In this document: piece after piece, positions 8,259-17,361 of the stretch
Numbering within the stretch: position 1 is the first letter of the stretch
Layout: each line of letters starts with the position of its first letter
NCBI GenBank assembly: GCA_012719035.1
Contig: JAAYBD010000039.1
Coordinates: 1-64,000 of the forward strand
DNA: 64,000 nt
Source: Clostridiales bacterium
Lineage (GTDB): Bacteria > Bacillota > Clostridia > Oscillospirales > Oscillospiraceae
Direction: 5' to 3'
Position numbers and translations under genes: made by a program
Notes under the pieces: generated by a model
What the model was told of the DNA's origin: nothing
Database searches by the model: none
The model's input: the letters and a program-made list of their open reading frames with translations, nothing else

Positions 8259-9857
8259 TTATGCCACGTTGACCTCGTACAAATTGGGGCAGAAGGTCAC
8301 ATCCAGATCAAAGTTGCGGATACGGCTGTTCATAGCGTAGATGGTTACATCGTACCAGAGAGGAATTATGTATTCATTTTCTTTGACGAGCTTCTGTATC
8401 TGCGAATAGTATTTCTGCCGCTCTGTTTTATTTGGCTCGACAGCAACTTTTGCAATCAGCTCGTCAAGAGCTGTGTCCTTGATGCCGTAACAGCGGGAGA
8501 TGTTGTTTGAACCGTTGCTCTCGACATTGCGCGTGAAGAAATAGTTCGGTTCCCCGGCGCATACCGTAAACGGCTGAGGCGCGATATCATAATCGCCGTT
8601 TTTCAGTCGTTCACTCCATGTGGCGGAATCGACCGTTTCGATTTGGGCATTTATCCCGATTTCTTTGAGCTGTGCCTGAATCATTGCGGCCGTATCCTGA
8701 TAGGGCCAGCGTCCAAGCAGCGAGGAGTTCAGAAGAATGACGCAGGAAACTTCGTCTGTTCCGACAGCCTTTTCTTTAAGCGCCTTTGCCTCAGCGGGGT
8801 CAAAGCTGTATCCGCAGTCATTTACCCAATCAGCATTTGCGGAGCTTATGACACTTTTTGCCGTTTCTCCATATCCAAGGAGAAGATTTTCGACGATGGT
8901 ATCGCGGTCGATGCAGAGACTAAGTGCTTTGCGCACATCAACGTCACTGAACAGCTTACCCTCGTTTGTGTTCATGAAATAATAATGTACAGTGCTGACC
9001 AGACGTTGCTTCATCGTGAGACTGTCGTCTGCAAGTACGGTTTCAGCCTGCTGGGGAAGTATGCCGCCGACATCGGAAATAACGTCCACCTCACCGCTCT
9101 GGAGTGCAGAAAGGCGGGTTGCGGCGTCGGCAATATTTTTAAATATGACTTTATCGAGCTTAGGTTCGCCTTCTCAGTACTCGTCAAATTTTACAAGACT
9201 CAGCTTTTCAGCAGTTTCATCATATGAATCGTACTTGTAGGGGCCTGTGCCGTACGGTACGGTAATCGCCTTACTGTCATCAAAAGAAGCGGGGGAGAAC
9301 ATTGCGCTGTTCTCATAGGCAAGGCGGCTGTCGAAATCGGGTATCGGATTTTCGTGCGTTACCGTAAATGAGAACTCATCAAGTGCAGCCATATTTACGA
9401 TTTTGCCGTATTCCCCTGTTTTCTCATAAGCGGGATCATATGCTTTTGAGCCGCTGTTCCAATGATAAAGGCGCTCAAGGTTTGCTATCGCAGCATCGCT
9501 TGTCAGCTTCGTACCGTCATGGAAGATCACGTTGTCGCGGAGCTTTATTGTCCATGTCAGTCCGTCCTCAGACTGCGTTATGGATTCGGCAAGTTTCATT
9601 TCAGGCTCCATATTATTATCGAGCATAACAAGAGCCTGCCAGACATTTGTTCTGCCGTGCAGGAATATGTTGGTTGCCGGTCCCTGATAAAAGCTGCGTC
9701 CCGCGGCAATTGTAATCTCCTTAGGACCGGATACAGGAGTTTCCGCGTTTTCGGAGGGCTGTTCTGATTCGGGGGCGGATGAATTGGCACAGGCGGTCAT
9801 TAAGCCGGTAAAGAGCATGACAGCCGCAAGAGCAAGTGCAATTTTCTTTTTCTTCAT
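8259..9857 (-). pseudogene. Opp1 solute-binding lipoprotein (NikA/DppA-like) interrupted by in-frame TGA
   Basis: The gene starts with a lipoprotein signal (MKKKKIALALAAVMLFTGLM, then TACA with the lipobox Cys) and reads as a family 5 solute-binding protein (WTIKLRDNVIFHDGTKLTSD, GTGPYKYDSY) up to KFDEY. A TGA at 9176-9174 follows. The same frame then continues EGEPKLDKVIFKNIADA and on through VDVISD and RKALSLCIDRDTIVENLL to 8259. Related proteins, including the second one in this island (NENYWGETPKLDK), have Trp at this point, so TGA replaces TGG. The full frame would be 532 residues, normal for the family. The most likely explanation is a nonsense mutation or base error. It follows the ATPases in the operon and has a good AAAGGAG site. 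Confidence 0.88.
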
Positions 9858-9881
9858 ATGGTTTCTCCTTTAGAATTTATA

Positions 9882-10664
9882 TTAAAGGCTGACCGAAAGC
9901 TTCGATGTTATCAGCCTTTGCGTATAAGGGTGCTGTGCTTCGTCAAAGTTCAGATTGCTGAGGGTTTCAACTATTCTGCCGTCTTTCATGACGGCTTTTT
10001 TCTTGCAGAGTTTGTCCACCGCCGAAATATCATGTGATATAAACAGAATCGCCGTGCCGTGCTCCTCGTGCAGATGGCGAAGCAGGTCTATGATTTGCGC
10101 AGAGGTGATTACATCAAGATTCGAGGTCGCTTCGTCAAGAATGAGAAACGAAGGATTTAAAATCATCGCTCTTGCGATGGAAACGCGCTGGCGCTGTCCT
10201 CCCGAAAGCTGATGAGGCTTTCTTGAAACCCAATCCGGCGGAAGCCCGACAAGATCAAGATATTTTTCAGCCTGACCCTTTGCCGGCAGGTGATAGTTTT
10301 TCAGCGGTTCCGTTATGATATTGCCCAGCGTCATGCAGGGGTCGAGCGATGAGCCGCTATTCTGAAAAACCGCCTGAATATTTCTTCTGAGCGGATAAAG
10401 GCGTCTATAACCTTTAAGATGTGTGATATCCTCTCCGTCAAAGATAATCTTTCCGCCGTCGGGCTCAAGCAGCTTTAGGAGAAGATTTGCAATCGTGGTC
10501 TTGCCGCTTCCGCTTTCGCCGACCAGACCAAGGGTTTCACCTCTGTCCAAAGAAAAAGAGACATCCTCGACAGCTGCAAAACAGTCTGCTTTTTTTGCTG
10601 CGAAGGGTCTTATGCTGTTTGGAAAAAGCTTTGTTACGTTGCTGACTTCAATAAGTGTATTCAT
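9882..10664 (-). CDS. Opp1 ABC transporter ATPase (NikE/DppF-like)
   Basis: The 260-residue ATPase has Walker A GESGSGKTT near residue 50, the Q-loop in AVFQNSGSSLDP, the signature LSGGQRQRVSIARA, Walker B FLILDEATSNLD and the switch His in FISHDISAV. The C-terminal HPYTQRLITSKLS matches the oligopeptide/nickel subfamily. It pairs with the ATPase encoded just upstream, and together they drive the Opp1 permease. A TAGGAG site precedes the ATG, 9 bases after the previous stop. Substrate choice rests with the binding protein, which is interrupted here. Confidence 0.88.
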   Translation of the reverse strand: MNTLIEVSNVTKLFPNSIRPFAAKKADCFAAVEDVSFSLDRGETLGLVGESGSGKTTIANLLLKLLEPDGGKIIFDGEDITHLKGYRRLYPLRRNIQAVFQNSGSSLDPCMTLGNIITEPLKNYHLPAKGQAEKYLDLVGLPPDWVSRKPHQLSGGQRQRVSIARAMILNPSFLILDEATSNLDVITSAQIIDLLRHLHEEHGTAILFISHDISAVDKLCKKKAVMKDGRIVETLSNLNFDEAQHPYTQRLITSKLSVSL

Positions 10665-10673
10665 GCTAAACTC

Positions 10674-11432
10674 CTACTCGGCAGCCGCAATCAATTCTTT
10701 TGTGTACGTCTGCCGGGGATTTGCAAAAAGCTCCGCGGTTTTTTGGCATTCAATGAGCGAACCGTTTTTCATGACCAGTATAGAATCTGCGACCTTTGAA
10801 AGCTCCGCCAAATTGTGTGAAATGTATATCATCCCAAAGCCAAGATGTTTTTTTAGCGACATCAACTCCTCGATTATCTGAAGCCGAATCTCCGCGTCCA
10901 GCGCCGAAGTTGGCTCATCCGCGATAAGAAGCTGCGGCGCTTTGCATATAGCCATCGCGATAACGATACGCTGCTTCATGCCGCCGCTGAGCTGAGCGGG
11001 ATATCGGTTCAGTATGGTTTCGGGAGCTTGTAAGTGGACAAGTCTCAAAAAGTGAATGATCTTCTCGTCAGCTGACTTTCTGGCCGATCTGCGAGTTCCA
11101 AATATGTCATAAAACTGATGCTTTATTTTTCTCACTGGATTAAGGGCAGCAGAGGGGTCTTGAAAAACCATGGAAATGCCGCCGCCTCGAAGTTTGGCAA
11201 ACTCCTTTTCCGGCATTCCGATCAATTCTTTGCCGCAGTATTTAATTGATCCTGTAATATCGGCGTTTTTAGGAAGAATACCGAGGACTGCCTTCGCCAG
11301 AGTGCTTTTTCCACAGCCGCTTTCGCCTGCAATCCCTATCGTTTCGCCTTTCTGAAGTGAAAAACTGATATCATTTATTACGGCGCTTCCCGAATAGGAA
11401 ATGCATACATTTTTAAGTTCCAAATAAGGCAT
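10674..11432 (-). CDS. Opp1 ABC transporter ATPase (NikD/DppD-like)
   Basis: This 252-residue ATPase has Walker A GESGCGKST, the Q-loop VFQDPSAALNPV, signature LSGGMKQRIVIAMA, Walker B LLIADEPTSALD and the switch segment YISHNLAELSKVAD. All catalytic motifs are intact. I take the ATG at 11432 (MPYLELKNV), which follows GGAGAG; an earlier in-frame ATG at 11447 would overlap the permease stop and absorb that ribosome site. It is the third gene of the leftward operon. Confidence 0.88.
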   Translation of the reverse strand: MPYLELKNVCISYSGSAVINDISFSLQKGETIGIAGESGCGKSTLAKAVLGILPKNADITGSIKYCGKELIGMPEKEFAKLRGGGISMVFQDPSAALNPVRKIKHQFYDIFGTRRSARKSADEKIIHFLRLVHLQAPETILNRYPAQLSGGMKQRIVIAMAICKAPQLLIADEPTSALDAEIRLQIIEELMSLKKHLGFGMIYISHNLAELSKVADSILVMKNGSLIECQKTAELFANPRQTYTKELIAAAE

Positions 11433-11443
11433 AATTCTCTCCA

Positions 11444-12265
11444 TCACTGTGATTTGTCATCAAGCCGGTCACGCAGACCATCGCTTATAAGCTGAAAAGC
11501 GAACACGGAAATGGTTACGGCAAGGATGGGATAGAGAATAAGTTCGGGCATTTTTGCCATATACAGGCGAGCTTCGTTTATCATCATGCCCCATTCGGCT
11601 TCGGGAGCCTGCGCGCCGAGACCTATGAAAGAAAGCCCCGCGAATTTCAGTATTGTTGAACCGATGTCGGTAACGGCGACTGTTCCGACAGCGCCACCTA
11701 TGTTCGGAAGAATGTGCCTTGTTACAAGGTGCAGACCGTCTGTTCCCGATACTTTTGCGGCTTTCATGTAGTCCGCTTCGCGGATGCTTATTACGAGGCT
11801 TCTGACGACTCTTGCATATCTCGCCCATGAAACAAGCGCTATTGCCAGCATGACATTGACTATCCCCGGACCGAGCAGTCCCGATATAACCAGAGCGAGA
11901 ATAAGCCCCGGGAAAGCGAGCACGATTTCACAGAAGGCTGTCAGAAGCTTGTCCGGCAATTTGCCGGCAAACAGTCCCGAAACCGTTCCGATTACAGTTC
12001 CGATGAATACCGTTATCAGAAGTACAAGACAGGTCACACCTAATGAAGTCCTCGCCCCGTAAAGCAGACGGGACAGAACACAGCGGCCAAGCTGATCCGT
12101 TCCGAGCGGGAAATCGGCGCTTGGCTTTTGGAGTGTATTCGCCATAGCCACTTTTAAAGGATCATTCGGCGCGATAAGCGGCGCGCAGAGGGCGAGTATG
12201 ATAAGAAAGACTGCCAGAACAATACCGATAAGCATAGGTGCGGCAGGTTTTATTCTATTTACCAT
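11444..12265 (-). CDS. Opp1 ABC permease (NikC/DppC-like)
   Basis: The 273-residue inner-membrane permease has an N-terminal membrane segment (IGIVLAVFLIILALCAPLIA), the DppC-type FPLGTDQLGRCVLSRLLYGAR and the inner-membrane coupling EAA region (AAKVSGTDGLHLVTRHILPN). About six membrane segments are expected. It overlaps the first permease gene by 11 bases and has its own GGGAGG site. It forms the channel with the NikB-like protein. Confidence 0.88.
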   Translation of the reverse strand: MVNRIKPAAPMLIGIVLAVFLIILALCAPLIAPNDPLKVAMANTLQKPSADFPLGTDQLGRCVLSRLLYGARTSLGVTCLVLLITVFIGTVIGTVSGLFAGKLPDKLLTAFCEIVLAFPGLILALVISGLLGPGIVNVMLAIALVSWARYARVVRSLVISIREADYMKAAKVSGTDGLHLVTRHILPNIGGAVGTVAVTDIGSTILKFAGLSFIGLGAQAPEAEWGMMINEARLYMAKMPELILYPILAVTISVFAFQLISDGLRDRLDDKSQ

Positions 12266-13199
12266 CGCGTCCTCCCAACAGATAAACCGAGGGTACCGTT
12301 ACGAAGTATGACAGCTCGATAAGGATGTTGATAGTGATGTATATCACCGCCATAACAAGGGCGTATGCCTGTATAACAGGGTAATCCCTCGCATATATAG
12401 CCTGTACAGCATAACTGCCCGCGCCCTGCCAAGAGAAAAGTGTCTCAATGATTGCGGAACCGCCGAGCATTCCTCCTATCATAAGACCGATGTTCGTAAT
12501 AATCGGCGGTATAGCATTTTTCAGCACATGATTTTTCAGAATTGTACTGCTTTTTACCCCAAAAACACGCGCCGCCGTAACGTGTTCCGCTTCCATGTGC
12601 GTCAGTATCTGGCTGCGTATGAGACGGGCAAGACCCGCGCCGGTGCCTATGCCTATAGCGAGTGAGGGCATGATGAGGTGCTTTATGCTTCCGTTTCCCA
12701 TAACGGGCAGCCATTTATGCTTTACCCCAAGCACAAGAATAAGAAGTATGCCGATGCAAAACGAAGGAACTGAAATGGCAAGGACATTGAAAAAGCGAAT
12801 GGTGTAATCGGAAAAATGCCCGCGGTGCAAGGCGGAAATAATGCCGAGAGGAAAAGCGATGACAAGCATCACGATGACCGAGCCAAGTGTCAAAATCATT
12901 GTCTGAGGAAGCCTTACCGCAAGCTCATGGGAGACAGGCTGACCAGTCTGGAAGGAAAGCCCCAAATCACCTGAGAGAGCGCGGCTTAGCCATTTGAAAT
13001 ACTGTGACACGATAGGCTCATCAAGCCCGAGATATGCGCGCGCGGATGCGATTTCCTCTGCTGTGGGGTTTTGCGTTCCGGCAAGCACTGTATCCACCGG
13101 GTCACCCGGAGCAAGTCTGCCCATTCCAAAAGTGAGAATGGAAACCCCCAGCATTACCAGAAGTGATGTTATTATTTTTTTGATGATGTATTTAGTCAT
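12255..13199 (-). CDS. Opp1 ABC permease (NikB/DppB-like), first gene of leftward operon
   Basis: The 314-residue permease starts TKYIIKKIITSLLVMLGVSI, has the usual periplasmic-side loop with APGDPVDTVLAG and YLGLDEPIVSQYFKWL, and the EAA segment ARVFGVKSSTILKNHVLKNA. Six membrane segments are expected. A purine-rich AAGGGATAAGG lies just before the ATG. It begins an operon of six genes that run left to the methyltransferase, transcribed from the C-box promoter at 13306-13347 about 107 bases upstream. Confidence 0.88.
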   Translation of the reverse strand: MTKYIIKKIITSLLVMLGVSILTFGMGRLAPGDPVDTVLAGTQNPTAEEIASARAYLGLDEPIVSQYFKWLSRALSGDLGLSFQTGQPVSHELAVRLPQTMILTLGSVIVMLVIAFPLGIISALHRGHFSDYTIRFFNVLAISVPSFCIGILLILVLGVKHKWLPVMGNGSIKHLIMPSLAIGIGTGAGLARLIRSQILTHMEAEHVTAARVFGVKSSTILKNHVLKNAIPPIITNIGLMIGGMLGGSAIIETLFSWQGAGSYAVQAIYARDYPVIQAYALVMAVIYITINILIELSYFVTVPSVYLLGGRDGK

Positions 13200-13305
13200 T
13201 TCCTTATCCCTTAGCGCAATTTGACTATGTCATCAAAGTGTCGCAGATAGATCATAAGCTTATGTAGGATTTTGTATATATATGGAGAACTTTGTTGCAT
13301 TTAAA

Positions 13306-13347
13306 AGATTACAAGCGATTGAAGCGGGCTGCAAGCCCTATGGGGGG
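13306..13347 (-). promoter_or_regulatory. C-box promoter D (Opp1 operon)
   Basis: Read on the minus strand: CCCCCCATAGGGC then TTGCAG as the -35 (13334-13329), 17 bases, then TAATCT as the -10 (13311-13306). The first C lies 13 bases before the -35, as in the other three C-box promoters. The -10 is the weakest of the set, which suits a promoter that needs an activator. Confidence 0.65.
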
Positions 13348-13487
13348 TTGTTTTCAGAGATCACTCAGCAATAAGTAATAACATTAAAAAGGGGAGAAGT
13401 TCTTTAAATGCTGATAAATAGCTCTGCAGGCGAAGTTTTCGCCGCGGTTTGCCTTTTGTTTTTTTTTTGCTGCCGTTATGCTTGTAT

Positions 13488-13530
13488 CCCCCTCATGGGC
13501 TTGTAAGAAACTGGCTTTTTATTTTATAAT
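13488..13530 (+). promoter_or_regulatory. C-box promoter A (methyltransferase 2 operon)
   Basis: CCCCCTCATGGGC is followed by TTGTAA (13501-13506), 18 bases, and TATAAT (13525-13530). The C run begins 13 bases before the -35 box. TAT precedes the C run, as at promoters B and C. The expected transcript starts near 13537, so the ATG at 13478 cannot be the start of the downstream gene. Confidence 0.75.
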
Positions 13531-13639
13531 GGGACGAATTAAGTCGGAACAAGACATATGGATAAAGACCGCTGAAGCAATTCCCATGCACATTACCGTC
13601 CTTATCGGTGCGAAGAATACATTTTGTAAAGGAGCAATT

Positions 13640-14224
13640 ATGAACAAGCAAAATATTATTGAGTTTTTTGACCGTCTGGCCCCCAATTGGGATGATGGTG
13701 TACATAGAGATGACAATGTAATAAATACTATTCTTGACAATGCCGGTATTACGGAGAAGGTGTCCGTTCTTGACGTAGGATGCGGCACAGGTGTTCTGAT
13801 ATCAGACTATCTAAAGCGGAGCGCCGCACAAGTGACCGGAATCGACATATCTGAAAAAATGATTAAAATAGCGAAAGAAAAATTTCCCGATCCAAGGGTT
13901 TTATTTATTTGCGGCGACGCGGAAACGATACGTTTTGGGAAAACCTTCGACTGCTGTGTTATATACAACGCATTCCCTCACTTTCCTGAGCCGTATTCGC
14001 TGATCAAAAATCTGGCGGCGAGCGTCAAGCAGGGAGGAAAGCTGACTATTGCCCATGGCAGCAGCCGGGAGAGCATAGACCGTCATCATATGGAGCATGC
14101 AGGTTCGGTATCCCTGAAGCTGATGTCGGATGATGAACTTGCCTCGCTGCTCGCTCCGTATTTTGATATCTCTGTAAACATTTCAAACAGTAGAATGCAG
14201 CAGATAGTCGGCGTAAAGAAATAA
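13640..14224 (+). CDS. Class I SAM-dependent methyltransferase 2 of the metal island
   Basis: The 194-residue enzyme begins NKQNIIEFFDRLAPNWDDG, has motif I VLDVGCGTGVLISDYL near residues 38-53 and the ribose-binding acid in VTGIDISEKMIKIA. The small size means a core fold with little added substrate domain, of the UbiE-like type. I take the ATG at 13640 because of AAAGGAG before it and because promoter A lies downstream of the earlier in-frame ATG. It shares its operon with the AspA/AstE-like hydrolase. The substrate is not known; the setting suggests an imported ligand, a metallophore or a tetrapyrrole. Confidence 0.82.
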   Translation: MNKQNIIEFFDRLAPNWDDGVHRDDNVINTILDNAGITEKVSVLDVGCGTGVLISDYLKRSAAQVTGIDISEKMIKIAKEKFPDPRVLFICGDAETIRFGKTFDCCVIYNAFPHFPEPYSLIKNLAASVKQGGKLTIAHGSSRESIDRHHMEHAGSVSLKLMSDDELASLLAPYFDISVNISNSRMQQIVGVKK

Positions 14225-14267
14225 AGCTTGCCGCGTACCGTTGTCATTGATAAGGGAGGGCGAAAAG

Positions 14268-15203
14268 ATGAATGTCTTTAATATAGAACGCGGAAGCAAG
14301 AGCCAAAGCATGGTAAATATACCTGACTATGATGGTTTTTTGCCTGTAACTGTAGTACGGGGGCGATATGACGGACCCAATGTACTTATAAGCGCCGGTA
14401 TCCATAATCAGGAATATGTGGGCATAGAAACGGCAAACCGTTTAGCGGCAGAGCTTGACCCCTCTGAAATAAAGGGCTGCGTCTGCATCATCCATGTGTG
14501 TAACCCGACAGGCTTTTTCAGTTTTTCTCCGGATATCGTTCCCGAGGACGGCAAAAATTTGAACAGGGTATTTCCCGGGAAAAAGTTCGGCAGTGCATCA
14601 GAGCGTCTGGCGGACTTCTTGACTGAGGAATTTTTAAGCGGTGCGTCCTGCTTTCTTGATCTTCACTGCGGGGGATGCCGCGAAGAACTTGCTCCGCATG
14701 TTTATTATCAGGGGATGGGAGACAGGTTCCTCGAGAATGCGTCGAAGCGGATGGCAAAGCTGGTCGAGGCAGATTATATGGTACGTGCCGACATCGATAC
14801 CGGAAGCTTGTTCAGTCATGCTGCAAAGATGGGCATACCCGGAGTGCTCATAGAACGGGGCGGTATGGCTCTTTGGTCTGAAGAAGCAGTGGAAAAATAC
14901 CTTACTGATGTGAAACGTATTCTCAGAGTTCTGGATGTTCTCCCATACGATGTGCCGCAAGAGAAAACACCGCTTCTTATCGAGCATGTAGATTTTTTCT
15001 GTGCGCAGGAGGACGGATGCTGGTATCCTGCGGCTTCGGCGGGGACTATTATTGAAAAGGGCAAACCTCTTGGCAGTATTAGAGACTTCTTCGGAAAAGA
15101 GCTGTCCTGCCCAATAGCTAAAACAGACTGCGTCATCCTGTATCAGGTCGGTTCTCTTGCTGTTATAAGAGATGACTTTCTCGTGGTTTGCGGTGTTTTG
15201 TAA
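14268..15203 (+). CDS. AspA/AstE-family zinc hydrolase (succinylglutamate desuccinylase-like deacylase)
   Basis: The 311-residue protein has the M14-like zinc site: GIHNQEYVGIE (His and Glu ligands, about residues 49-59), DLHCGG (third ligand His, about residue 131) and the late VLIERGG, in which the Glu is the likely catalytic base. The C-terminal 90 residues form a small beta domain typical of the family. Members cleave N-acyl amino acids or amide bonds. The ATG at 14268 follows GGGAGGG at a good distance. Its place between a methyltransferase and metal-type ABC transporters suggests that it opens or trims an imported acylated ligand to release metal. That role is inference. Confidence 0.8.
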   Translation: MNVFNIERGSKSQSMVNIPDYDGFLPVTVVRGRYDGPNVLISAGIHNQEYVGIETANRLAAELDPSEIKGCVCIIHVCNPTGFFSFSPDIVPEDGKNLNRVFPGKKFGSASERLADFLTEEFLSGASCFLDLHCGGCREELAPHVYYQGMGDRFLENASKRMAKLVEADYMVRADIDTGSLFSHAAKMGIPGVLIERGGMALWSEEAVEKYLTDVKRILRVLDVLPYDVPQEKTPLLIEHVDFFCAQEDGCWYPAASAGTIIEKGKPLGSIRDFFGKELSCPIAKTDCVILYQVGSLAVIRDDFLVVCGVL

Positions 15204-15284
15204 ACGTAAAATGCAATATCGGCTTAAAGTGGAATTGCGGCAATGTGCATAGCTTTAGTTTCGATATTGTTGAGATAAGGGAAA

Positions 15285-15322
15285 AAAGAGCACGTGCCCA
15301 TAAAAGCGCGTGCTCTTTAGTT
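15285..15322 (+). terminator. Terminator after the AspA-like gene
   Basis: A 10-bp stem (AAAGAGCACG / CGTGCTCTTT) with a loop of about 14 bases, followed by AGTTGT. The T run is poor, so termination may be partial. It separates the short methyltransferase 2 operon from promoter B. Confidence 0.65.
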
Positions 15323-15375
15323 GTACAGGGAATGGCGAAAAAGCAAAAATTACATAAAAGAATGTCTATTTCTAT

Positions 15376-15417
15376 CCCCCCCCAGAGCTTGTAGCAGAAT
15401 ATAAACGCAACTATAAT
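15376..15417 (+). promoter_or_regulatory. C-box promoter B (Fec1/Opp2 operon)
   Basis: CCCCCCCCAGAGC, then TTGTAG (15389-15394), 17 bases, then TATAAT (15412-15417). The C run starts 13 bases before the -35. This promoter should drive a 12-kb transcript from the FecCD-type permease through the binding protein that ends at 27724. Confidence 0.75.
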
Positions 15418-15467
15418 TATCGTTGGTTATAAAATTAGTGCCGATTTTTCAGATTATGAGGGAAGAA

Positions 15468-16541
15468 ATGGAAAGAAAAAAGACGAAGCTGAGCACACTT
15501 TTTAATAAAACGGAACCCAATATGCCTGCGATTATTTTAACACTATCCGCAGCTGCCCTGCTTTCCATAATTTTTGCTATTGGATTAGGACCTGTCAGTG
15601 TTTCGCCCTCTAATGTTGCGAGAATAATTTTAAGCAGGGTCCCATTTTTGACGGAGTATATTCCCAAGACATGGACTCAATTAGAAGAGAACATTGTTTG
15701 GGGGCTGCGGTTTCCAAGGGTGTTGCTCGGAATGATCGTTGGAGCATCCTTATCCATGACGGGAACCGCGATGCAGGCACTTGTAAGAAATCACCTTGCA
15801 GACCCTTTTATTCTGGGCGTGTCCTCTGGAGCTGCTGCTACGGCAACATTGGCGATGCTGTTTGGGGTCTTTTCTTTCCTTGGTACATATGCGCTTTCCA
15901 TCAGCGCCTTTTTAGGGGCGGCTATCACTATCATTTTAGTGTATACCCTATCGAGGGTAAGGGGGCGCCTTAATATTACGCAGCTTCTTTTATCCGGTGT
16001 GGCTGTTTCAATGATCATGGACGCTATAACTAAGATAATTACTCTAAGTGCGCCTAACGCTTTAGGTTTACATAATGCTGCGTTCTGGATGTCCGGAACT
16101 TTGGCAGGTGCTAAATGGGCATATCTGACGCTGCCCTTTGTAACAATTATAATCTGCATGGTGATTTTACTGGTTAACTACCGGGCGCTGAATGCTTTGC
16201 TTCTTGGGGATGAAGCGGCAGGTACTTTGGGAGTAAATGTAAAACGAACCCAGAAAGTGCTGATTTTGGTATCTTCTCTAATGGCGGGAACGACCATTGC
16301 GGTAAGCGGTACTATTGGATTTGTAGGCTTGATGGTTCCTCATATTTCACGTCTTTTTATAGGTGCGGATCACAAGAGAGTTCTTCCGGTATGCGCCCTG
16401 CTGGGCGGCATACTGGTAGTTTGGGTCGATGTTGCGGCGAGAATGGTGATTGCCCCAGAAGAACTGCCTTTAGGTTTGCTCACCGCTGTTTTCGGAGGAC
16501 CGTTTTTTATTTGGCTTTTGAAGAAAAACAACAAGGAATAA
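15468..16541 (+). CDS. FecCD/BtuC-family ABC permease 1
   Basis: The 357-residue permease begins with a basic stretch (MERKKTKLSTLF) and then about ten membrane segments. Family marks are LRFPRVLLGMIVGASLSMTGTAMQALVRN, LADPFILGVSSGA and GTIGFVGLMVPHISRLFIG, the last being the cytoplasmic coupling region. Transporters of this family carry iron siderophores, heme, cobalamin or metal chelates. The ATG at 15468 follows AGGGA closely; an ATG at 15423 lies at the expected transcript start and cannot be used. It is the first gene of the operon, followed by its ATPase and binding protein. Confidence 0.88.
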   Translation: MERKKTKLSTLFNKTEPNMPAIILTLSAAALLSIIFAIGLGPVSVSPSNVARIILSRVPFLTEYIPKTWTQLEENIVWGLRFPRVLLGMIVGASLSMTGTAMQALVRNHLADPFILGVSSGAAATATLAMLFGVFSFLGTYALSISAFLGAAITIILVYTLSRVRGRLNITQLLLSGVAVSMIMDAITKIITLSAPNALGLHNAAFWMSGTLAGAKWAYLTLPFVTIIICMVILLVNYRALNALLLGDEAAGTLGVNVKRTQKVLILVSSLMAGTTIAVSGTIGFVGLMVPHISRLFIGADHKRVLPVCALLGGILVVWVDVAARMVIAPEELPLGLLTAVFGGPFFIWLLKKNNKE

Positions 16542-16553
16542 AGGAGGGCTTTT

Positions 16554-17360
16554 ATGAGACTGGAAGTAAGTAATTTAAGCTTCGCCTACTATGATAAAAA
16601 CATCATTGAGGACATCACGCTTAATGTAAATAAAGGCGATTTCGTAGGCATCATAGGACCTAACGGAAGCGGCAAATCCACTGTGCTCAAAAATCTCTAC
16701 CGCGCCTTGCAGCCTGATCGGGGATACGCTTATTTAGACGGTGAAGATTTATATAAAATGAGCTATAAGAAGTCTGCGACCAAGTTGGGGGTTGTGGGAC
16801 AGGAGAACTTTGTGCCCTTTGATTTTAGGGTCGAAGAGATTGTTGCAATGGGAAGAAGTCCGCATAAAGGGCTCTTTGACGGCGATACGAAAGAGGATAG
16901 GGAAATCGTTATGCGCTCTTTGGAGCAAATCGGCATGGCGGGCATGGAAAAACGGAATTATCTTCATCTTTCCGGCGGAGAAAAGCAAAGAGTGATACTT
17001 GCCCGGGCTTTGGCGCAGCAGACAGACTTTCTTATTCTTGACGAGCCTACAAATCATCTGGATATCTATTATCAGCTCCAGATTTTTGATTTGGTAAAGA
17101 GCTTAGGCGTTACGGTATTATCTGCCATACATGATCTGAATATTGCAGCCATGTATTGCAACAGGCTGTATGTGATGAAAGACGGTCATGTAAGCAGGTG
17201 CGGGACTCCGGAAGAAATTTTGACTCCGGAGGTTATTTATGAGATTTACGGTATAAAAGCCGATGTAAGGATACATCCAGTCACTCGAAAGCCAAGCATA
17301 ACCTTTTTGCCGGAAAGCCTTAATTCGGAAGCAGAGGATAAATTAAAAAAGGAGAAATGA
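16554..17360 (+). CDS. FecE/BtuD-family ABC ATPase 1
   Basis: The 268-residue ATPase has Walker A GPNGSGKST near residue 36, the family Q-loop VVGQENFVPFDFRVEEIVAMGR, signature LSGGEKQRVILARA, Walker B LILDEPTNHLD and the switch AIHDLNIAAMY. All motifs are intact and of the siderophore/cobalamin type. An AAAGGAGGG site precedes the ATG. It energises the FecCD-type permease encoded immediately before it. Confidence 0.9.
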   Translation: MRLEVSNLSFAYYDKNIIEDITLNVNKGDFVGIIGPNGSGKSTVLKNLYRALQPDRGYAYLDGEDLYKMSYKKSATKLGVVGQENFVPFDFRVEEIVAMGRSPHKGLFDGDTKEDREIVMRSLEQIGMAGMEKRNYLHLSGGEKQRVILARALAQQTDFLILDEPTNHLDIYYQLQIFDLVKSLGVTVLSAIHDLNIAAMYCNRLYVMKDGHVSRCGTPEEILTPEVIYEIYGIKADVRIHPVTRKPSITFLPESLNSEAEDKLKKEK

Positions 17361-17361
17361 T

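Larger units (their letters stand above)
13200..13639. other. Divergent control region of the island
   Basis: This 440-base gap contains two C-box promoters that point outward, one for Opp1 (13306-13347, minus) and one for methyltransferase 2 (13488-13530, plus). The Opp1 leader contains the perfect 12-base palindrome CATAAGCTTATG (13253-13264). Between the promoters are a short stem GGCGAA/TTCGCC near 13433 and a T10 run, possibly an insulator or a promoter-upstream element. The plus-strand leader of about 105 bases before 13640 shows no riboswitch I recognise. Confidence 0.6.

Noticed and set aside
9174..9176. TGA in the Opp1 binding protein as selenocysteine or as recoded tryptophan
   Set aside because: The bases just after the TGA show no convincing SECIS hairpin, family members have Trp rather than Cys here, and many other genes in the window end in TGA, so the codon is not generally reassigned.
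13488..13506. C-box as the -35 element of an alternative sigma factor
   Set aside because: The C run is followed at fixed distance by TTG and then by a good TATAAT at 17-18 bases in three cases, so a vegetative promoter with an added operator explains it better.
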